A stretch of 64,000 bases of DNA from Pseudomonas fluorescens (GCF_902497625.1 NZ_CABVGX010000007.1:62001-126000); one strand, 5' to 3'; shown: positions 38,837 to 48,338, numbered from the stretch's first letter. Notes: generated by a model from the letters alone, not told the origin. Program-made: numbers and translations.

Positions 38837-39496
38837 TCAGGCGCGACTCAAATCACTCTGCATGTCCTCCAGACGCACCGGTAACTCATCGCTGAAAAGA
38901 TGCGGATAGCACTTTTGAAGGTGCTCGAAAAAAAATGCTTCCGGCACGTCGGTGAATTGACCATGATCGATCAGGTATTCCATCAACAATTCGCCGTCGC
39001 GGTTGAACGGATGAAAAACGCTGTCGTGAATGCCGTCGAACTCCAGCGGCGCGACGTTGAACAGTTCGCACAGTCCCTTATTGAATGCCGGCGTCGCCTT
39101 CACCCAGCGGTCGTTCAGGTAGAGTTCGGTATAACCGTGCATGGCGAACACGTCACTCCTGAGCAGTTCGAGCAAACGCGGGGTCGATAGATGATTGCGT
39201 ACATCCGCCAGACCAATACGTGCTGGAATGCCGCAGTGCCGCGCAGCTCCTGCAAGCAGAGTTGCCTTGGGCACGCAATAACTCTCTCCAGCAGCAAGCG
39301 CATAACTGCCACGTAATGTGTCCGGTTCACGACTGAAGGTATAAGGGTTGTAACGTATGGCCTCGCGCACCGCGTAATAAAGACTGATCGCCTGCTCGAC
39401 AGGATCGCGTGAGTTACCACGATGCTTTTCGGCGAACTCCACCACCGAGGGGTGGTCACTATCGATGAAGCGGCCGGGACTCAGATACTCGTGCAT
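38837..39496 (-). CDS. Transglutaminase-like domain protein
   Basis: 219-aa cytoplasmic protein with a transglutaminase-like cysteine-protease fold. The probable nucleophile is in GESYCVPKATLL and the His in MHGYTELYLNDRW. The third catalytic position, normally Asp after the W, reads WVKATPAFN, so no obvious acidic residue is present; an Asn may serve. No signal peptide. Function unknown; related proteins are common beside GST or FadE genes in pseudomonads, as here. Confidence 0.82.
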   Translation of the reverse strand: MHEYLSPGRFIDSDHPSVVEFAEKHRGNSRDPVEQAISLYYAVREAIRYNPYTFSREPDTLRGSYALAAGESYCVPKATLLAGAARHCGIPARIGLADVRNHLSTPRLLELLRSDVFAMHGYTELYLNDRWVKATPAFNKGLCELFNVAPLEFDGIHDSVFHPFNRDGELLMEYLIDHGQFTDVPEAFFFEHLQKCYPHLFSDELPVRLEDMQSDLSRA

Positions 39497-39733
39497 GCAA
39501 ACGATCTCCTGTAGAACTCCGAGTCTAGCGGCAGGTTCAGCACAGAGATAACGACGTTTCAGCCAAACTTGAGCGTATAGATGCTGGGTTTGTGAATGAA
39601 ATGGTCAGTCATCAGTCCCACACATTCATCAAGGTTTTCCCACGATTTCTATCACCTGCTCTGACCACCCTGTTTTACGGATGCCGTCTACGCTCTGAGG
39701 GCTGGTTTTGCTCTGATTCACGGAGGATTAAAT

Positions 39734-42181
39734 ATGCTGCTGTTGTGGATACTGGTTCTGGTTGTCGGAATAGCGTATTTGGCCCACCGCCGCATCGCCC
39801 CGCTGCCCGCCTTGTGCATCGTTGCCGTCTACCTGGTCGCTATGGGCGCCTTCAGCCATGCACCGGGTTGGCTACTGCTGATTGGCTGGATTTTTATTGC
39901 GATTGTGGCAGCACCTTTGCTGCTGCCAGATCTTCGCCGAAAATATTTCACCGCGCCGCTGTTCAGCTGGTTTCAGAAAACCTTGCCGCCCATGTCGCAA
40001 ACCGAACGTGATGCCATCGATGCCGGCACGGTTTGGTGGGATGGCGAATTGTTCAGCGGACGTCCGGATTGGGACAAACTGCTGTCCTATCCGAAAGTGC
40101 AGCTGACCGAAGAAGAACAGGCTTTCATCGATGGCCCGACCGAAGAGCTATGCGCGATGGTCAGTGACTGGCAGATCGGTCAGGACATGGACCTGCCTGC
40201 CGAAGCCTGGACTCACATCAAGGACAACGGTTTTTTCGCACTGATCATTCCCAAGGAATTTGGCGGTAAGGGCTTCTCCGCTTACGCCCACTCGCAAGTG
40301 GCGATGAAACTGGCGACCCGCAGCGGCGACCTGGCCTCCACCGTCATGGTGCCCAATTCCCTCGGCCCGGCCGAACTGCTGCTGCATTACGGCACTGACG
40401 AGCAACGTAACCACTATCTGCCACGACTGGCTCGCGGCGACGATATCCCGTGCTTTGCCTTGACCGGCCCATTGGCTGGCTCAGATGCCGGCGCAATGCC
40501 CGACACCGGGATCATTTGCAAAGGCCAATGGGAAGGCGAGGAAACCCTCGGCCTGCGCCTGAACTGGGAGAAACGCTACATCACACTGGGCCCGGTGGCC
40601 ACCCTCCTCGGCCTGGCGTTCAAGGCCTACGACCCTGATCACTTGCTGGGCGAAAAGGAAGACCTCGGCATCAGTCTGGCATTGATCCCGACGGATACCG
40701 CCGGTGTTGAGATCGGCCGGAGGCATTTGCCACTCGGCGCTGCATTCATGAACGGCCCCAACTCCGGCAAGGATGTGTTCATCCCGCTGGACTACCTCAT
40801 CGGCGGCCAGGAAATGCTTGGCAAGGGCTGGATGATGCTGATGAATTGCCTGTCTGTCGGGCGCTCGATTTCGTTGCCGGCGGTGGGCACGGGCGCGGCG
40901 AAGTTCACCAGCCTGGTGACCGGCCAATACGCGCAGATTCGTGAGCAGTTCAACGTCCCGTTGTCCGCATTCGAAGGCATTCAGGAAGCCATGGCGCGTA
41001 TCGGCGGCAATGCCTGGATGATGGACGCGGCGCGGATGCTGACTGCCAATGCGGTCGATCTCGGTGAGAAACCGTCGGTGCTGTCAGCAATACTCAAGTA
41101 TCACCTGACCGAACGCGGCCGCGAATGCATCAGCCACGCAATGGATGTCCATGGCGGCAAGGCGATCATCATGGGACCCAACAATTACCTGGGCCGCAGC
41201 TGGAACGGCGCGCCAATTTTCATCACCGTCGAAGGCGCCAACATTCTCTCGCGCAACCTGATGATCTTCGGCCAGGGCGCGATTCGTTGCCATCCGTTCG
41301 TGCTCAAGGAAATGGCGCTGGCCGGTCGTCAAGACAAGGATCAAGCACTCGTCGAGTTCGATGGGCTGTTGCTCAAGCACATCGGATTCGCTGTCAGCAA
41401 TGCCGCCAGCACGCTGGTGCTGAATCTTGGTTTCGGGCATTTCGAACACGCACCTGGCAACACGCTCAGCCAAGGATACTTCCGGGCGCTAAATCGTCAG
41501 GCTGCAGCATTCGCCATGCTCGCCGACTTGAGCATGATGCTGCTCGGTGGTGAACTGAAACGCCGTGAGCGTCTGTCAGCCCGTCTGGGCGATGTACTCA
41601 GCAACATGTACCTCGCGTCTGCTGCGCTCAAGCGTTACCACGACCTTGATTCTCCGGAGCACATGGCGCCGCTGTTCACTTGGGCCATGGAGGAAAGCCT
41701 GGGTCAGGCGGAGCGCGCACTGGACGAGCTGCTGACGAACTTCCCGAGCAAGTTGCTGGGTTGTCTGTTGCGAGTGATCGTGTTTCCGTTCGGTCGTCGC
41801 CACAAAGGCCCGTCGGACAAACTCGGTGCAGAAGTGGCGGCGGTTATCGGTCGCGCCAAAGGCGACCCGACCCTCGAGGAATTGCTTGGCGGTTGCTACC
41901 GTCCGCAATCAGCGGATGACGCCGTTGGCGCCCTGCAACATGCGTGCAATCAATTGAACGCCGCCCAGCCCTTGCAGAAAAAGCTGCATGTGGCGCTCAA
42001 AAGTGGTCAGGTCAAACCCACTGCTGGCGAGCATGCCATCGATGCAGCGCTCGAGGCTGGCGTATTGCAACCGGTCGAAGCGCAGACTTTGCGCAATGCC
42101 GAAGCGGCACGCCGCAAGGTCATCGATGTCGATGATTTCGATAAAGAGGAGCTGGCACTGGCGGAAGGCAAAGTCCGCTGA
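39734..42181 (+). CDS. fadE: Acyl-CoA dehydrogenase FadE
   Basis: First enzyme of fatty-acid beta-oxidation. 815 aa, the large FadE form (E. coli 814 aa), with two to three N-terminal hydrophobic segments (residues 1-75) that anchor it to the membrane. The acyl-CoA dehydrogenase core follows (GGKGFSAYAHSQ, FALTGPLAGSDAGA flavin loop, ITVEGANILSRNLMIFGQGA) and then a long C-terminal extension. ATG at 39734 has cggagg 6-7 nt upstream. Followed 74 bp later by a PA2817-family gene. Confidence 0.95.
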   Translation: MLLLWILVLVVGIAYLAHRRIAPLPALCIVAVYLVAMGAFSHAPGWLLLIGWIFIAIVAAPLLLPDLRRKYFTAPLFSWFQKTLPPMSQTERDAIDAGTVWWDGELFSGRPDWDKLLSYPKVQLTEEEQAFIDGPTEELCAMVSDWQIGQDMDLPAEAWTHIKDNGFFALIIPKEFGGKGFSAYAHSQVAMKLATRSGDLASTVMVPNSLGPAELLLHYGTDEQRNHYLPRLARGDDIPCFALTGPLAGSDAGAMPDTGIICKGQWEGEETLGLRLNWEKRYITLGPVATLLGLAFKAYDPDHLLGEKEDLGISLALIPTDTAGVEIGRRHLPLGAAFMNGPNSGKDVFIPLDYLIGGQEMLGKGWMMLMNCLSVGRSISLPAVGTGAAKFTSLVTGQYAQIREQFNVPLSAFEGIQEAMARIGGNAWMMDAARMLTANAVDLGEKPSVLSAILKYHLTERGRECISHAMDVHGGKAIIMGPNNYLGRSWNGAPIFITVEGANILSRNLMIFGQGAIRCHPFVLKEMALAGRQDKDQALVEFDGLLLKHIGFAVSNAASTLVLNLGFGHFEHAPGNTLSQGYFRALNRQAAAFAMLADLSMMLLGGELKRRERLSARLGDVLSNMYLASAALKRYHDLDSPEHMAPLFTWAMEESLGQAERALDELLTNFPSKLLGCLLRVIVFPFGRRHKGPSDKLGAEVAAVIGRAKGDPTLEELLGGCYRPQSADDAVGALQHACNQLNAAQPLQKKLHVALKSGQVKPTAGEHAIDAALEAGVLQPVEAQTLRNAEAARRKVIDVDDFDKEELALAEGKVR

Positions 42182-42255
42182 TCCCACCCACCATGTAAAA
42201 AAGGGCGCCGGAGCTTTATACTCCCGCGCCCGTTTTGCTCTTGAGGACTTATCTC

Positions 42256-42663
42256 GTGTCCAACATCGTTGCCGATCATCTCGTTTTGCTCGACCACCTG
42301 CGCAGCATCCTGGTCGCCGTAGGTGAAGCCGATCAGGTGCCCGAAGAAAGCCATGCCTTGTTTCTGGAGCGCTTCGACGAATTGCGTGCCTTGCTTCCGG
42401 TCGATCCGATCGAAAGCCAATACCTGGGTCAGGATATCCTGTGCCAGGTAATTACCCGTTATCCGCAAATCGCCCATCTGGTTCCGCGCGATTTGCTGTG
42501 GTATTTCGCCGGCGACTGCCTTCACTACATGCCTGATGAGGAAATCGCTCTGTATCAGGCACTGGAAGAGCGTCGTTTCGAAGCTGAACAGAACGACGAA
42601 CCGTTCGACTGGAATCAGGAAAAACAGCTGCTGGCGATGTCGGACGACGACAGCAAACACTGA
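42256..42663 (+). CDS. PA2817-family protein of unknown function
   Basis: 135-aa soluble protein that regularly follows fadE in pseudomonads (PA2815/PA2817 region, from memory). Start is the GTG at 42256 (SNIVADHLVLLDHLRSIL), with gagg upstream. It is acidic, all-helical in appearance and ends in a DDDSKH tail. No catalytic motif. The constant pairing suggests a link with FadE activity or stability (inference). Confidence 0.85.
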   Translation: MSNIVADHLVLLDHLRSILVAVGEADQVPEESHALFLERFDELRALLPVDPIESQYLGQDILCQVITRYPQIAHLVPRDLLWYFAGDCLHYMPDEEIALYQALEERRFEAEQNDEPFDWNQEKQLLAMSDDDSKH

Positions 42664-42678
42664 TCCCTATCCGCAATG

Positions 42679-42712
42679 AAAAGCCCGCATGACTGCTCAT
42701 GCGGGCTTTTTT
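42679..42712 (+). terminator. Intrinsic terminator of the fadE unit
   Basis: agcccgcat and atgcgggct form a 9-bp stem with an 8-nt loop, then a T-run; symmetrical A-run upstream makes it usable for the convergent LysR gene as well. Confidence 0.88.
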
Positions 42713-42760
42713 CTGCCAGCTCACAGGCTGGACTTGACGGCACTTTCAGCGAAGGGCCAG

Positions 42761-43759
42761 TCAACGCAACCGGTCACGCTCAGGGAACTCATACTCCGTC
42801 GCCAGCTGGCTTGAAACGCCCGCCCCGGCCTTGCTCAACGTCGGCTCTTTCTCCATGCACTGCACCAGGTAATCGATTAACACGCGTAATTTCGGCGGCA
42901 TGTATCGCGTAGGAGAGTGCAATAACCACGCACCACCTTGATAGGAAGACGCCTGAAACCTCCAGTCCGGTAACACCTGGACAATCAATCCTTGCTCCAG
43001 CGCATAACGTGCGGTGAAGTACGGCAGGCTCCCAATGCCGATATGCTGCAACACCGCGTCCAATCGCACCCCGGTGTGATTGGCTGCATAACGTCCCCGC
43101 ACGCCCACGGTCACCGCCTTGACGCCCTTTTTGAATTTCCAGCGCGCATCACTCGGCATCTCGCCAAGATAAATGCAACTGTGCTTGTGCAAATCATGCG
43201 GGTGGGCCGGGTTACCGTGCTCCGCCAGGTATTGCGGTGACGCGCAGAGCATGTGATCAATAGTCAGCAACTGACGTCCAACCAGACCAACAGGTGGACG
43301 ATCGGTAATGCGAATCGCCAGGTCAACATTGTCATCGATCAAATCGACCTGGCGGTCTTCGAGCACCAGTTCCACATCGACTTTGGGATAACGCCGCAAA
43401 AACTCCGGCATGTGCGGATGGAGCACAAATCGCCCCACGGCCTTCGGGACGCTTATACGAACCAACCCTTGCGCTTCTTCAGTGAACTGACCGCTGATTT
43501 CCATCACCGACCTGGCTGCGCTGACCATCTCCTGGCAACGCTGAAATACCTCTACGCCAGCATCGCTCAGGCGCAATTTGCGCGTGGTGCGTTTGAGCAA
43601 GCGTATCGCAAGCGCCTTCTCCAGCTTGGTAATACTGCGGCTGACGGCTGACGGCGAACAGCCGAGCTGGCGGGACGCTTCGGAAAAACTGCCGGTCTCG
43701 ACCACCCTGACGAAAATAGCCATTTCCCCCATCAGGGGAAGTGGAAGATTTGTGCTCAC
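42761..43759 (-). CDS. LysR family transcriptional regulator
   Basis: 332-aa regulator with the N-terminal winged helix (about residues 10-70, FSEASRQLGCSPSAVSRSITKLEKAL) and a C-terminal substrate-binding domain of the CrgA/DmlR-like group. Start is a GTG at 43759 with aaggaa 9 nt upstream. Divergent from the alanyl-tRNA editing gene across only 89 bp, so it probably controls that gene or itself through this gap. Ligand unknown. Confidence 0.9.
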   Translation of the reverse strand: MSTNLPLPLMGEMAIFVRVVETGSFSEASRQLGCSPSAVSRSITKLEKALAIRLLKRTTRKLRLSDAGVEVFQRCQEMVSAARSVMEISGQFTEEAQGLVRISVPKAVGRFVLHPHMPEFLRRYPKVDVELVLEDRQVDLIDDNVDLAIRITDRPPVGLVGRQLLTIDHMLCASPQYLAEHGNPAHPHDLHKHSCIYLGEMPSDARWKFKKGVKAVTVGVRGRYAANHTGVRLDAVLQHIGIGSLPYFTARYALEQGLIVQVLPDWRFQASSYQGGAWLLHSPTRYMPPKLRVLIDYLVQCMEKEPTLSKAGAGVSSQLATEYEFPERDRLR

Positions 43760-43812
43760 AACGCAACATTCCTTTGAAGTTTGAACGGATTATCACGCAA
43801 ATTCGCCCTTCA

Positions 43813-43818
43813 TATAAT
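43813..43818 (+). promoter_or_regulatory. -10 element of the alaX promoter
   Basis: Perfect TATAAT 30 bp before the alaX ATG, within the 89-bp divergent gap. No good -35 hexamer at 17 bp, as expected if a LysR activator is required (inference). Confidence 0.5.
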
Positions 43819-43848
43819 GTAATAAGAATTTTAATAAGGGCATGGGAT

Positions 43849-44475
43849 ATGACGCTTCGCCTGTTTTTCCACAGTGACAACCTCAAAGGCAATGTGGAAG
43901 TCCTGGGATGCACGCCCTACGAGAACGCGTTTGCGGTGGAGTTGCGCGCGACCCTTTTCCACCCCCAAGGCGGCGGGCAACCTTGCGACGTCGGCTGGAT
44001 CGGCGAAAGCCAGGTGCTGCGCGTGCTTCAGGAGCCGGACCGGATCATTCATGTCGTTGACCGACCGGTGGCAATCGGCATGACGTTTATCCGCATCGAT
44101 GAGCAGCGTCGCCAGTTCAATACGCGAATGCACTCCGCCGGCCACTTGATCGGCCATTTTGTACAGGCGATGGGCTGGATGCCGGTCAAAGCGCATCACT
44201 GGCCAGGTGAGGGGCGGGTGCAATTCAAACCCATGGATTACGCGCAGGATGTCGACCTGCCTGCTGTTCAGCAGGGAATTGATCAATGGCTGGCCGATGA
44301 TTTGCCGCGCTTGATCTCGCTGCGAGAAGGCGCTCGGGAAATCAGTTTCGGCGACCTGCCGGCCTATGGCTGCGGCGGCACCCACGTACGCAACCTGAAG
44401 GAATTGCGCGCGGTGACTGTCGATTCCATATCGCTTAAGAAAGGAACCCTGTCCGTTCACTACAGCGTGGACTGA
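43849..44475 (+). CDS. Alanyl-tRNA editing protein AlaX
   Basis: 208-aa free-standing editing domain that hydrolyses mischarged Ser- or Gly-tRNA-Ala. The zinc-site motifs HxxxH (H95, H99 in MHSAGHL) and CxxxH (C175, H179 in CGGTH) are intact. It starts at ATG 43849 (MTLRLFFHSDNLKG) with a taaggg site upstream. Lacks any aminoacylation domain. Sits next to a LysR gene, and to a tRNA cluster about 170 bp downstream. Confidence 0.9.
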   Translation: MTLRLFFHSDNLKGNVEVLGCTPYENAFAVELRATLFHPQGGGQPCDVGWIGESQVLRVLQEPDRIIHVVDRPVAIGMTFIRIDEQRRQFNTRMHSAGHLIGHFVQAMGWMPVKAHHWPGEGRVQFKPMDYAQDVDLPAVQQGIDQWLADDLPRLISLREGAREISFGDLPAYGCGGTHVRNLKELRAVTVDSISLKKGTLSVHYSVD

Positions 44476-44549
44476 ACAGTTGACCGATGCTGCGACCGTC
44501 ATTGCCTGATGCGCAAGGAGTCCGCATTCTCAATGCCTGGCATCGATTT

Positions 44550-44583
44550 AAAAGGCCCGCGCAGGCCATCTGGCGAGCCTTTT
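44550..44583 (+). terminator. Possible weak terminator of alaX
   Basis: aaaaggc and gcctttt pair across a 20-nt GC-rich loop that can itself fold. Shorter T-run, so weaker than its neighbour at 44611. Confidence 0.4.
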
Positions 44584-44610
44584 GCGCGGCAGCGGTGAAA
44601 TTGCGGGCAA

Positions 44611-44643
44611 ACAAAAACGCCGCTCAATGAGCGGCGTTTTTGT
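44611..44643 (-). terminator. Intrinsic terminator of the tRNA operon
   Basis: acaaaaacgccgctc and gagcggcgtttttgt form a perfect symmetrical stem, so it terminates the tRNA transcript on the minus strand and also reads from alaX. It ends 6 bp before the last tRNA. Confidence 0.9.
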
Positions 44644-44648
44644 GAAAA

Positions 44649-44724
<76 letters not shown>

Positions 44725-44727
44725 AAA

Positions 44728-44803
44728 TGGCGTCCCCTAGGGGACTCGAACCCCTGTTACCGCCGTGAAAGGGCGGTGTCCTAGGCCACTAGACGAAGGG
44801 GAC
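44728..44803 (-). tRNA. tRNA-Glu(TTC), copy 2
   Basis: 76 nt on the minus strand, GTCCCCTTCGTCTAGTGG at the 5' end, anticodon TTC in the loop CTTTCAC, encoded CCA. Transcribed just before tRNA-Gly copy 2 with 3 nt between. Confidence 0.96.
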
Positions 44804-44907
44804 ACGCTGCCCGGAACACATGGTGTGTGTTTCGGTGCCCAGATCCGCCTCCGAAGAATTGGTTCTGGTTTCACTCAGCTCTGCCCTAAGGCAACGCTGT
44901 TTAAAAT

Positions 44908-44983
<76 letters not shown>

Positions 44984-44986
44984 AAA

Positions 44987-45062
44987 TGGCGTCCCCTAGG
45001 GGACTCGAACCCCTGTTACCGCCGTGAAAGGGCGGTGTCCTAGGCCACTAGACGAAGGGGAC
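44987..45062 (-). tRNA. tRNA-Glu(TTC), copy 1
   Basis: Identical in sequence to the copy at 44728-44803. First tRNA after the promoter at 45125-45153. Confidence 0.96.
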
Positions 45063-45124
45063 ACACGTACAACATTCACTACCTACCGCGTTCTGCTGTG
45101 TGCTTTACGCTGTAAGTGGCGCGC

Positions 45125-45153
45125 ATTCTATGGATGGATTGAAGGGTCGTCAA
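45125..45153 (-). promoter_or_regulatory. Promoter of the tRNA operon
   Basis: Minus-strand TTGACG (45148-45153) and TAGAAT (45125-45130) with 17-bp spacing, followed by a GC-rich GCGCGCC discriminator typical of stringently controlled stable-RNA promoters. Sits about 60 bp upstream of the first tRNA-Glu. Confidence 0.82.
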
Positions 45154-45437
45154 CCCCCAGATATAAATTTATTTAAATCAATGACTTCGCCCATCTTTGG
45201 GTCATCAATACGGGTTTTGCCACAACCCTTGGTTGGCGCCTATATTCTGGCGACTGCCAAGGCGTTATAGTCCGTGAGCTCTAGATAATGGCAAAATGCA
45301 ATTTTTAACCAGTGCTTATATAAGCCCTGCATCGGCCGATACAAGTGTAACCGCCGGTTTGACTCGCCGAGCGGTCCTATGCGGGCCAAAGCCGAGTCAC
45401 TACACTCGCACGCGAATCCTATGAAGAGGTCTTACCG
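45154..45437. other. Gene-free gap upstream of the gene at 45438
   Basis: No ORF, tRNA or repeat is seen. It must contain the promoter of the rightward gene, but no candidate has both hexamers at good spacing. A ggtttgactcgccg/ccgagtcac imperfect inverted repeat lies at about 45355-45403. Confidence 0.3.
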
Positions 45438-46208
45438 GTGACACCACTCATGATCACCCTGCTAGTCGTAGCCGGGATCGCGCTATTGATTGCCATTGGC
45501 TACATGAACCATGTGGTGGAAAACAATAAGCTGGAAAAGGCCCGTACCAAAGTCGAACTCAATGACCGCTTGCGCCGCTGCGGGGAAATCACCGAAACCT
45601 TCCCCGGCCAGTTGATGACACCGGCCCTCAAGCTCTTGTTGACCCGCCTGGAACTGAACGTCTGTCAACGCCTGTTGAATCTGGAAAAATCCAGCGCCAA
45701 CCTCAAGGAGAGAATCAGCGAGCTGAATGCGCTGGTTGCCCAGGGAGAGTCGATTGCGGTCAACAATCCCCCGTCGCCGATTCAGACAGAAGCCAAAGCC
45801 AAAGACGTGCGCTTCCTTCTGGAAGCGCTCCACGGCCAGATTACCCGCGCCGCACACGATGGTTTTTTGCCGGCCAACGAAGCCAAACGCTGGGTCCGCG
45901 AAGTCCGGCACATCCTGGTCCTGCTGCATATCGAGTTTTTCAACAACCTCGGTCAGCAGTGCCTGCAACACGACCAGCCTGGCCAGGCGCGCCTGGCATT
46001 CGAACGTGGCGTGCAGTACCTGCGCAAGCAACAGGAGCCGCAACTCTACACCGAACAGCTGGAGTATCTGGAGAAACTCCTCGCGCGCGCCAACGCGCAA
46101 GTGATGGACGACATTGCACCGGTTGAAGGAGAAGTGAACCAACTCACCGAGGGCCTCAAAGAGGCCGACGTTGATGCGGACTGGAAGAAGAAAGCGATCT
46201 ACGACTGA
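45438..46208 (+). CDS. Membrane-anchored coiled-coil protein, function unknown
   Basis: 256-aa protein. The N-terminus MITLLVVAGIALLIAIGYM forms one membrane segment, and the remainder is soluble and helical, with leucine-rich stretches suggesting coiled coil (about 35-100 and 190-225) and charged termini. I do not recognise a domain; pseudomonad relatives are sometimes labelled DNA repair ATPase, but no Walker motif is visible and I do not support that name. Start is the GTG at 45438 (aagaggt upstream) or the ATG at 45450. A terminator follows at 46224. Confidence 0.78.
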   Translation: MTPLMITLLVVAGIALLIAIGYMNHVVENNKLEKARTKVELNDRLRRCGEITETFPGQLMTPALKLLLTRLELNVCQRLLNLEKSSANLKERISELNALVAQGESIAVNNPPSPIQTEAKAKDVRFLLEALHGQITRAAHDGFLPANEAKRWVREVRHILVLLHIEFFNNLGQQCLQHDQPGQARLAFERGVQYLRKQQEPQLYTEQLEYLEKLLARANAQVMDDIAPVEGEVNQLTEGLKEADVDADWKKKAIYD

Positions 46209-46223
46209 TTTGCGACTTATGAG

Positions 46224-46251
46224 AAAAGCCACCTGAACCGGTGGCTTTTTT
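46224..46251. terminator. Bidirectional intrinsic terminator
   Basis: agccacc and ggtggct with a 6-nt loop, A-run before and T-run after. Serves the convergent genes at 45438 (plus) and 46257 (minus). Confidence 0.85.
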
Positions 46252-46256
46252 CTGCT

Positions 46257-48182
46257 TCAGAGCCTGAAGTGCCCGACCATCCCTCTCAGCTCGACACCCA
46301 ACTGCGCCAGTTCGATACTTGACGCCGCATTCCCTTGCATTGCCAACGAAGACTGATCAGCGCTGGCACGAATACTGGTCACGCTACGGTTGATCTCCTC
46401 CGCCACCGAGCTCTGCTCTTCGGCAGCCGCTGCGATCTGTTGGTTCATCTGCTGGATCAGAGAGACAGCCGCAGCGATGCTGCCCAGGGCACTTTCAGTT
46501 TGCAACGCATCACTCACCGCCAGCTTCACCAACTCGGCGCTGTTATGGATCTGCTGCACTGAAGACTGTGCGGCCGAACGCAAAGCGCTGATCAGGCGCT
46601 CAATTTCCTCGGTAGATTGCTGGGTGCGCCTGGCCAAGGCCCGCACCTCATCCGCGACCACTGCAAAGCCCCTGCCCTGCTCGCCCGCCCTGGCCGCCTC
46701 GATAGCCGCATTGAGCGCCAGCAGGTTAGTCTGTTGCGCCACGCTTTTGATGACGTCAAGCACCGCGCCGATGTTCTGGATTTGCGCACCCAGACTTTCA
46801 ATGCTGGAACTCGCAGAAGACGCCGAATTCGCCAACTGCTCGATCCGCTCCATGCTCTGACGTACCACGAACTGACCGCTCTCGACCTTGCCGTCCGCTG
46901 TCTGCGCGGCCAAGGCAGCCTCTTCGGCGTTGCGAGCGACATCGTGCACGGTGGCTGTCATCTGATTCATCGCCGTCGCCACCTGTTCGGTTTCTTCTTT
47001 CTGGCTACTGACTTCGAGATTGGTTTGCTCGGTCACTGCCGAAAGCGATTGCGCCGAGCTGGCCAATTGCTCGATCCCCGCCTGCAAACCGCTGACAATG
47101 CCGCTCAGCCCGGCACCCATTTGTTGCATGGCCTGCATGAGCTGGCCGATTTCGTCGCGGCGCGTCACCGCAACCGTGCCACTTAGATCGCCGGCGGCAA
47201 TTTGTTGCGCAACCCGGATCACACTTCGCAGCAGCGCGACGATCAGTCGGGTAATGACCCATGCAGCAATCAACCCAACCAACAGTGCAAGGGCTGACGA
47301 GCCGATGATCAGCAGGGTGTTTTTCTGCAGCTCGGCGTGCATCGCCTGATCCTCGGCGACATACGCCTGATCCACCCGCGCCATCACCTGTTCGGCGCGC
47401 TGATGCAACTGCGCATAGACTATTTTCTCCTGGGCCAGCAGTCCTGTGTATTCCGCAAGTTTTTCACTGAAGCCACCGATATGGCCGACCACCTCATTGA
47501 GGACGGTTTGATAACCCTCGTCATTGACCGAGGTTTTCAATTGTTCAGCTTGGCTGAGTGCCTGCTCTGCCTGCTCGATTTCGCCTTGCGCCGCACTGTC
47601 GTCACCCTTACGGCTTTGGTCGAGTCGCACGCGCGCTTCGTTCATGGCCTGCAACATCAGCCGCGCAACCTGGCTGACCTGGCCGGCCTGCTCAATGAAC
47701 TGCCTGCCGTCCTTCCCTTCGGATTCCTTCAGGGTATAGGCTCCATCATCGGCGAGCCCGGCCTGCAGGACGTCGAGGTTATTGGCAACGCTCGACACAG
47801 ACCAACTGGCCATCTCCAGGGCCAGGTCCTTGGCCTGACTCAAAGAAACGAACTCATCGAAAGCGTGGCGATACGCACTCAGCGACTGCTCGACATCGTT
47901 CATTACAGGGACGTTGATCGCAGATGCAGCCTTGAGCTCATTGGCCAGAACGCCCAGTGCGTCAACCCCCGCATGCAGAGCGGTGACCGTTTTTGCGTTA
48001 CCGTGCAAGGCGTACTCCTGCTCCAACAGGCGCACTTTGATCAAGCCACTGTTAAGCGACGACATCTTTTGCAGTCCATCGAAACGCCCGCTGATGGTTT
48101 TCAAGGACCACACGCCGATGGCAGCCACCAAGGCTGTCAACAGCAATACCAAGATAAATCCGGCTCCCAGTTTTTTGGCCAT
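46257..48182 (-). CDS. Methyl-accepting chemotaxis protein
   Basis: Chemoreceptor of about 641 aa. First membrane segment near residues 6-28, a long all-helical periplasmic domain of about 260 residues consistent with an HBM (helical bimodular) domain as in McpS, a second membrane segment ([21 protein letters not shown]), a HAMP domain, then the cytoplasmic signalling domain with the conserved hairpin [19 protein letters not shown]. No C-terminal NWETF-like pentapeptide. HBM receptors often sense organic acids, but ligand is not decided. The start is uncertain: the ATG at 48182 has a poor site, and the frame stays open to 48308. Confidence 0.88.
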   Translation of the reverse strand: MAKKLGAGFILVLLLTALVAAIGVWSLKTISGRFDGLQKMSSLNSGLIKVRLLEQEYALHGNAKTVTALHAGVDALGVLANELKAASAINVPVMNDVEQSLSAYRHAFDEFVSLSQAKDLALEMASWSVSSVANNLDVLQAGLADDGAYTLKESEGKDGRQFIEQAGQVSQVARLMLQAMNEARVRLDQSRKGDDSAAQGEIEQAEQALSQAEQLKTSVNDEGYQTVLNEVVGHIGGFSEKLAEYTGLLAQEKIVYAQLHQRAEQVMARVDQAYVAEDQAMHAELQKNTLLIIGSSALALLVGLIAAWVITRLIVALLRSVIRVAQQIAAGDLSGTVAVTRRDEIGQLMQAMQQMGAGLSGIVSGLQAGIEQLASSAQSLSAVTEQTNLEVSSQKEETEQVATAMNQMTATVHDVARNAEEAALAAQTADGKVESGQFVVRQSMERIEQLANSASSASSSIESLGAQIQNIGAVLDVIKSVAQQTNLLALNAAIEAARAGEQGRGFAVVADEVRALARRTQQSTEEIERLISALRSAAQSSVQQIHNSAELVKLAVSDALQTESALGSIAAAVSLIQQMNQQIAAAAEEQSSVAEEINRSVTSIRASADQSSLAMQGNAASSIELAQLGVELRGMVGHFRL

Positions 48183-48338
48183 ACCGAGGTTGGCAAAACG
48201 TCCTTGCGCGGCCGTAATTATTGCACGTGGTCCCTTGAATCGATCGGATGGTGCAGGTTGGCAATGGGCAGGAATCAACACAAGGCTCTGGCGGCGGAAC
48301 AATGGCAAAAAGCTATGGCATCGTCGTTTTCAGAACGA

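Noticed and set aside
39553..39575. Possible PsrA-like site before fadE (gtttcagccaaac)
   Set aside because: PsrA sites read (G/C)AAAC-N2-4-GTTT(G/C). Here the half-sites are in the opposite order (GTTTC...CAAAC), so it does not fit.
44804..44907. Possible third tRNA or small gene in the spacer of the tRNA array
   Set aside because: No cloverleaf, anticodon arm or encoded CCA is present, and no ORF with a start site.
45438..46208. Naming this gene DNA repair ATPase
   Set aside because: No Walker A or B motif can be found in the 256-aa product.
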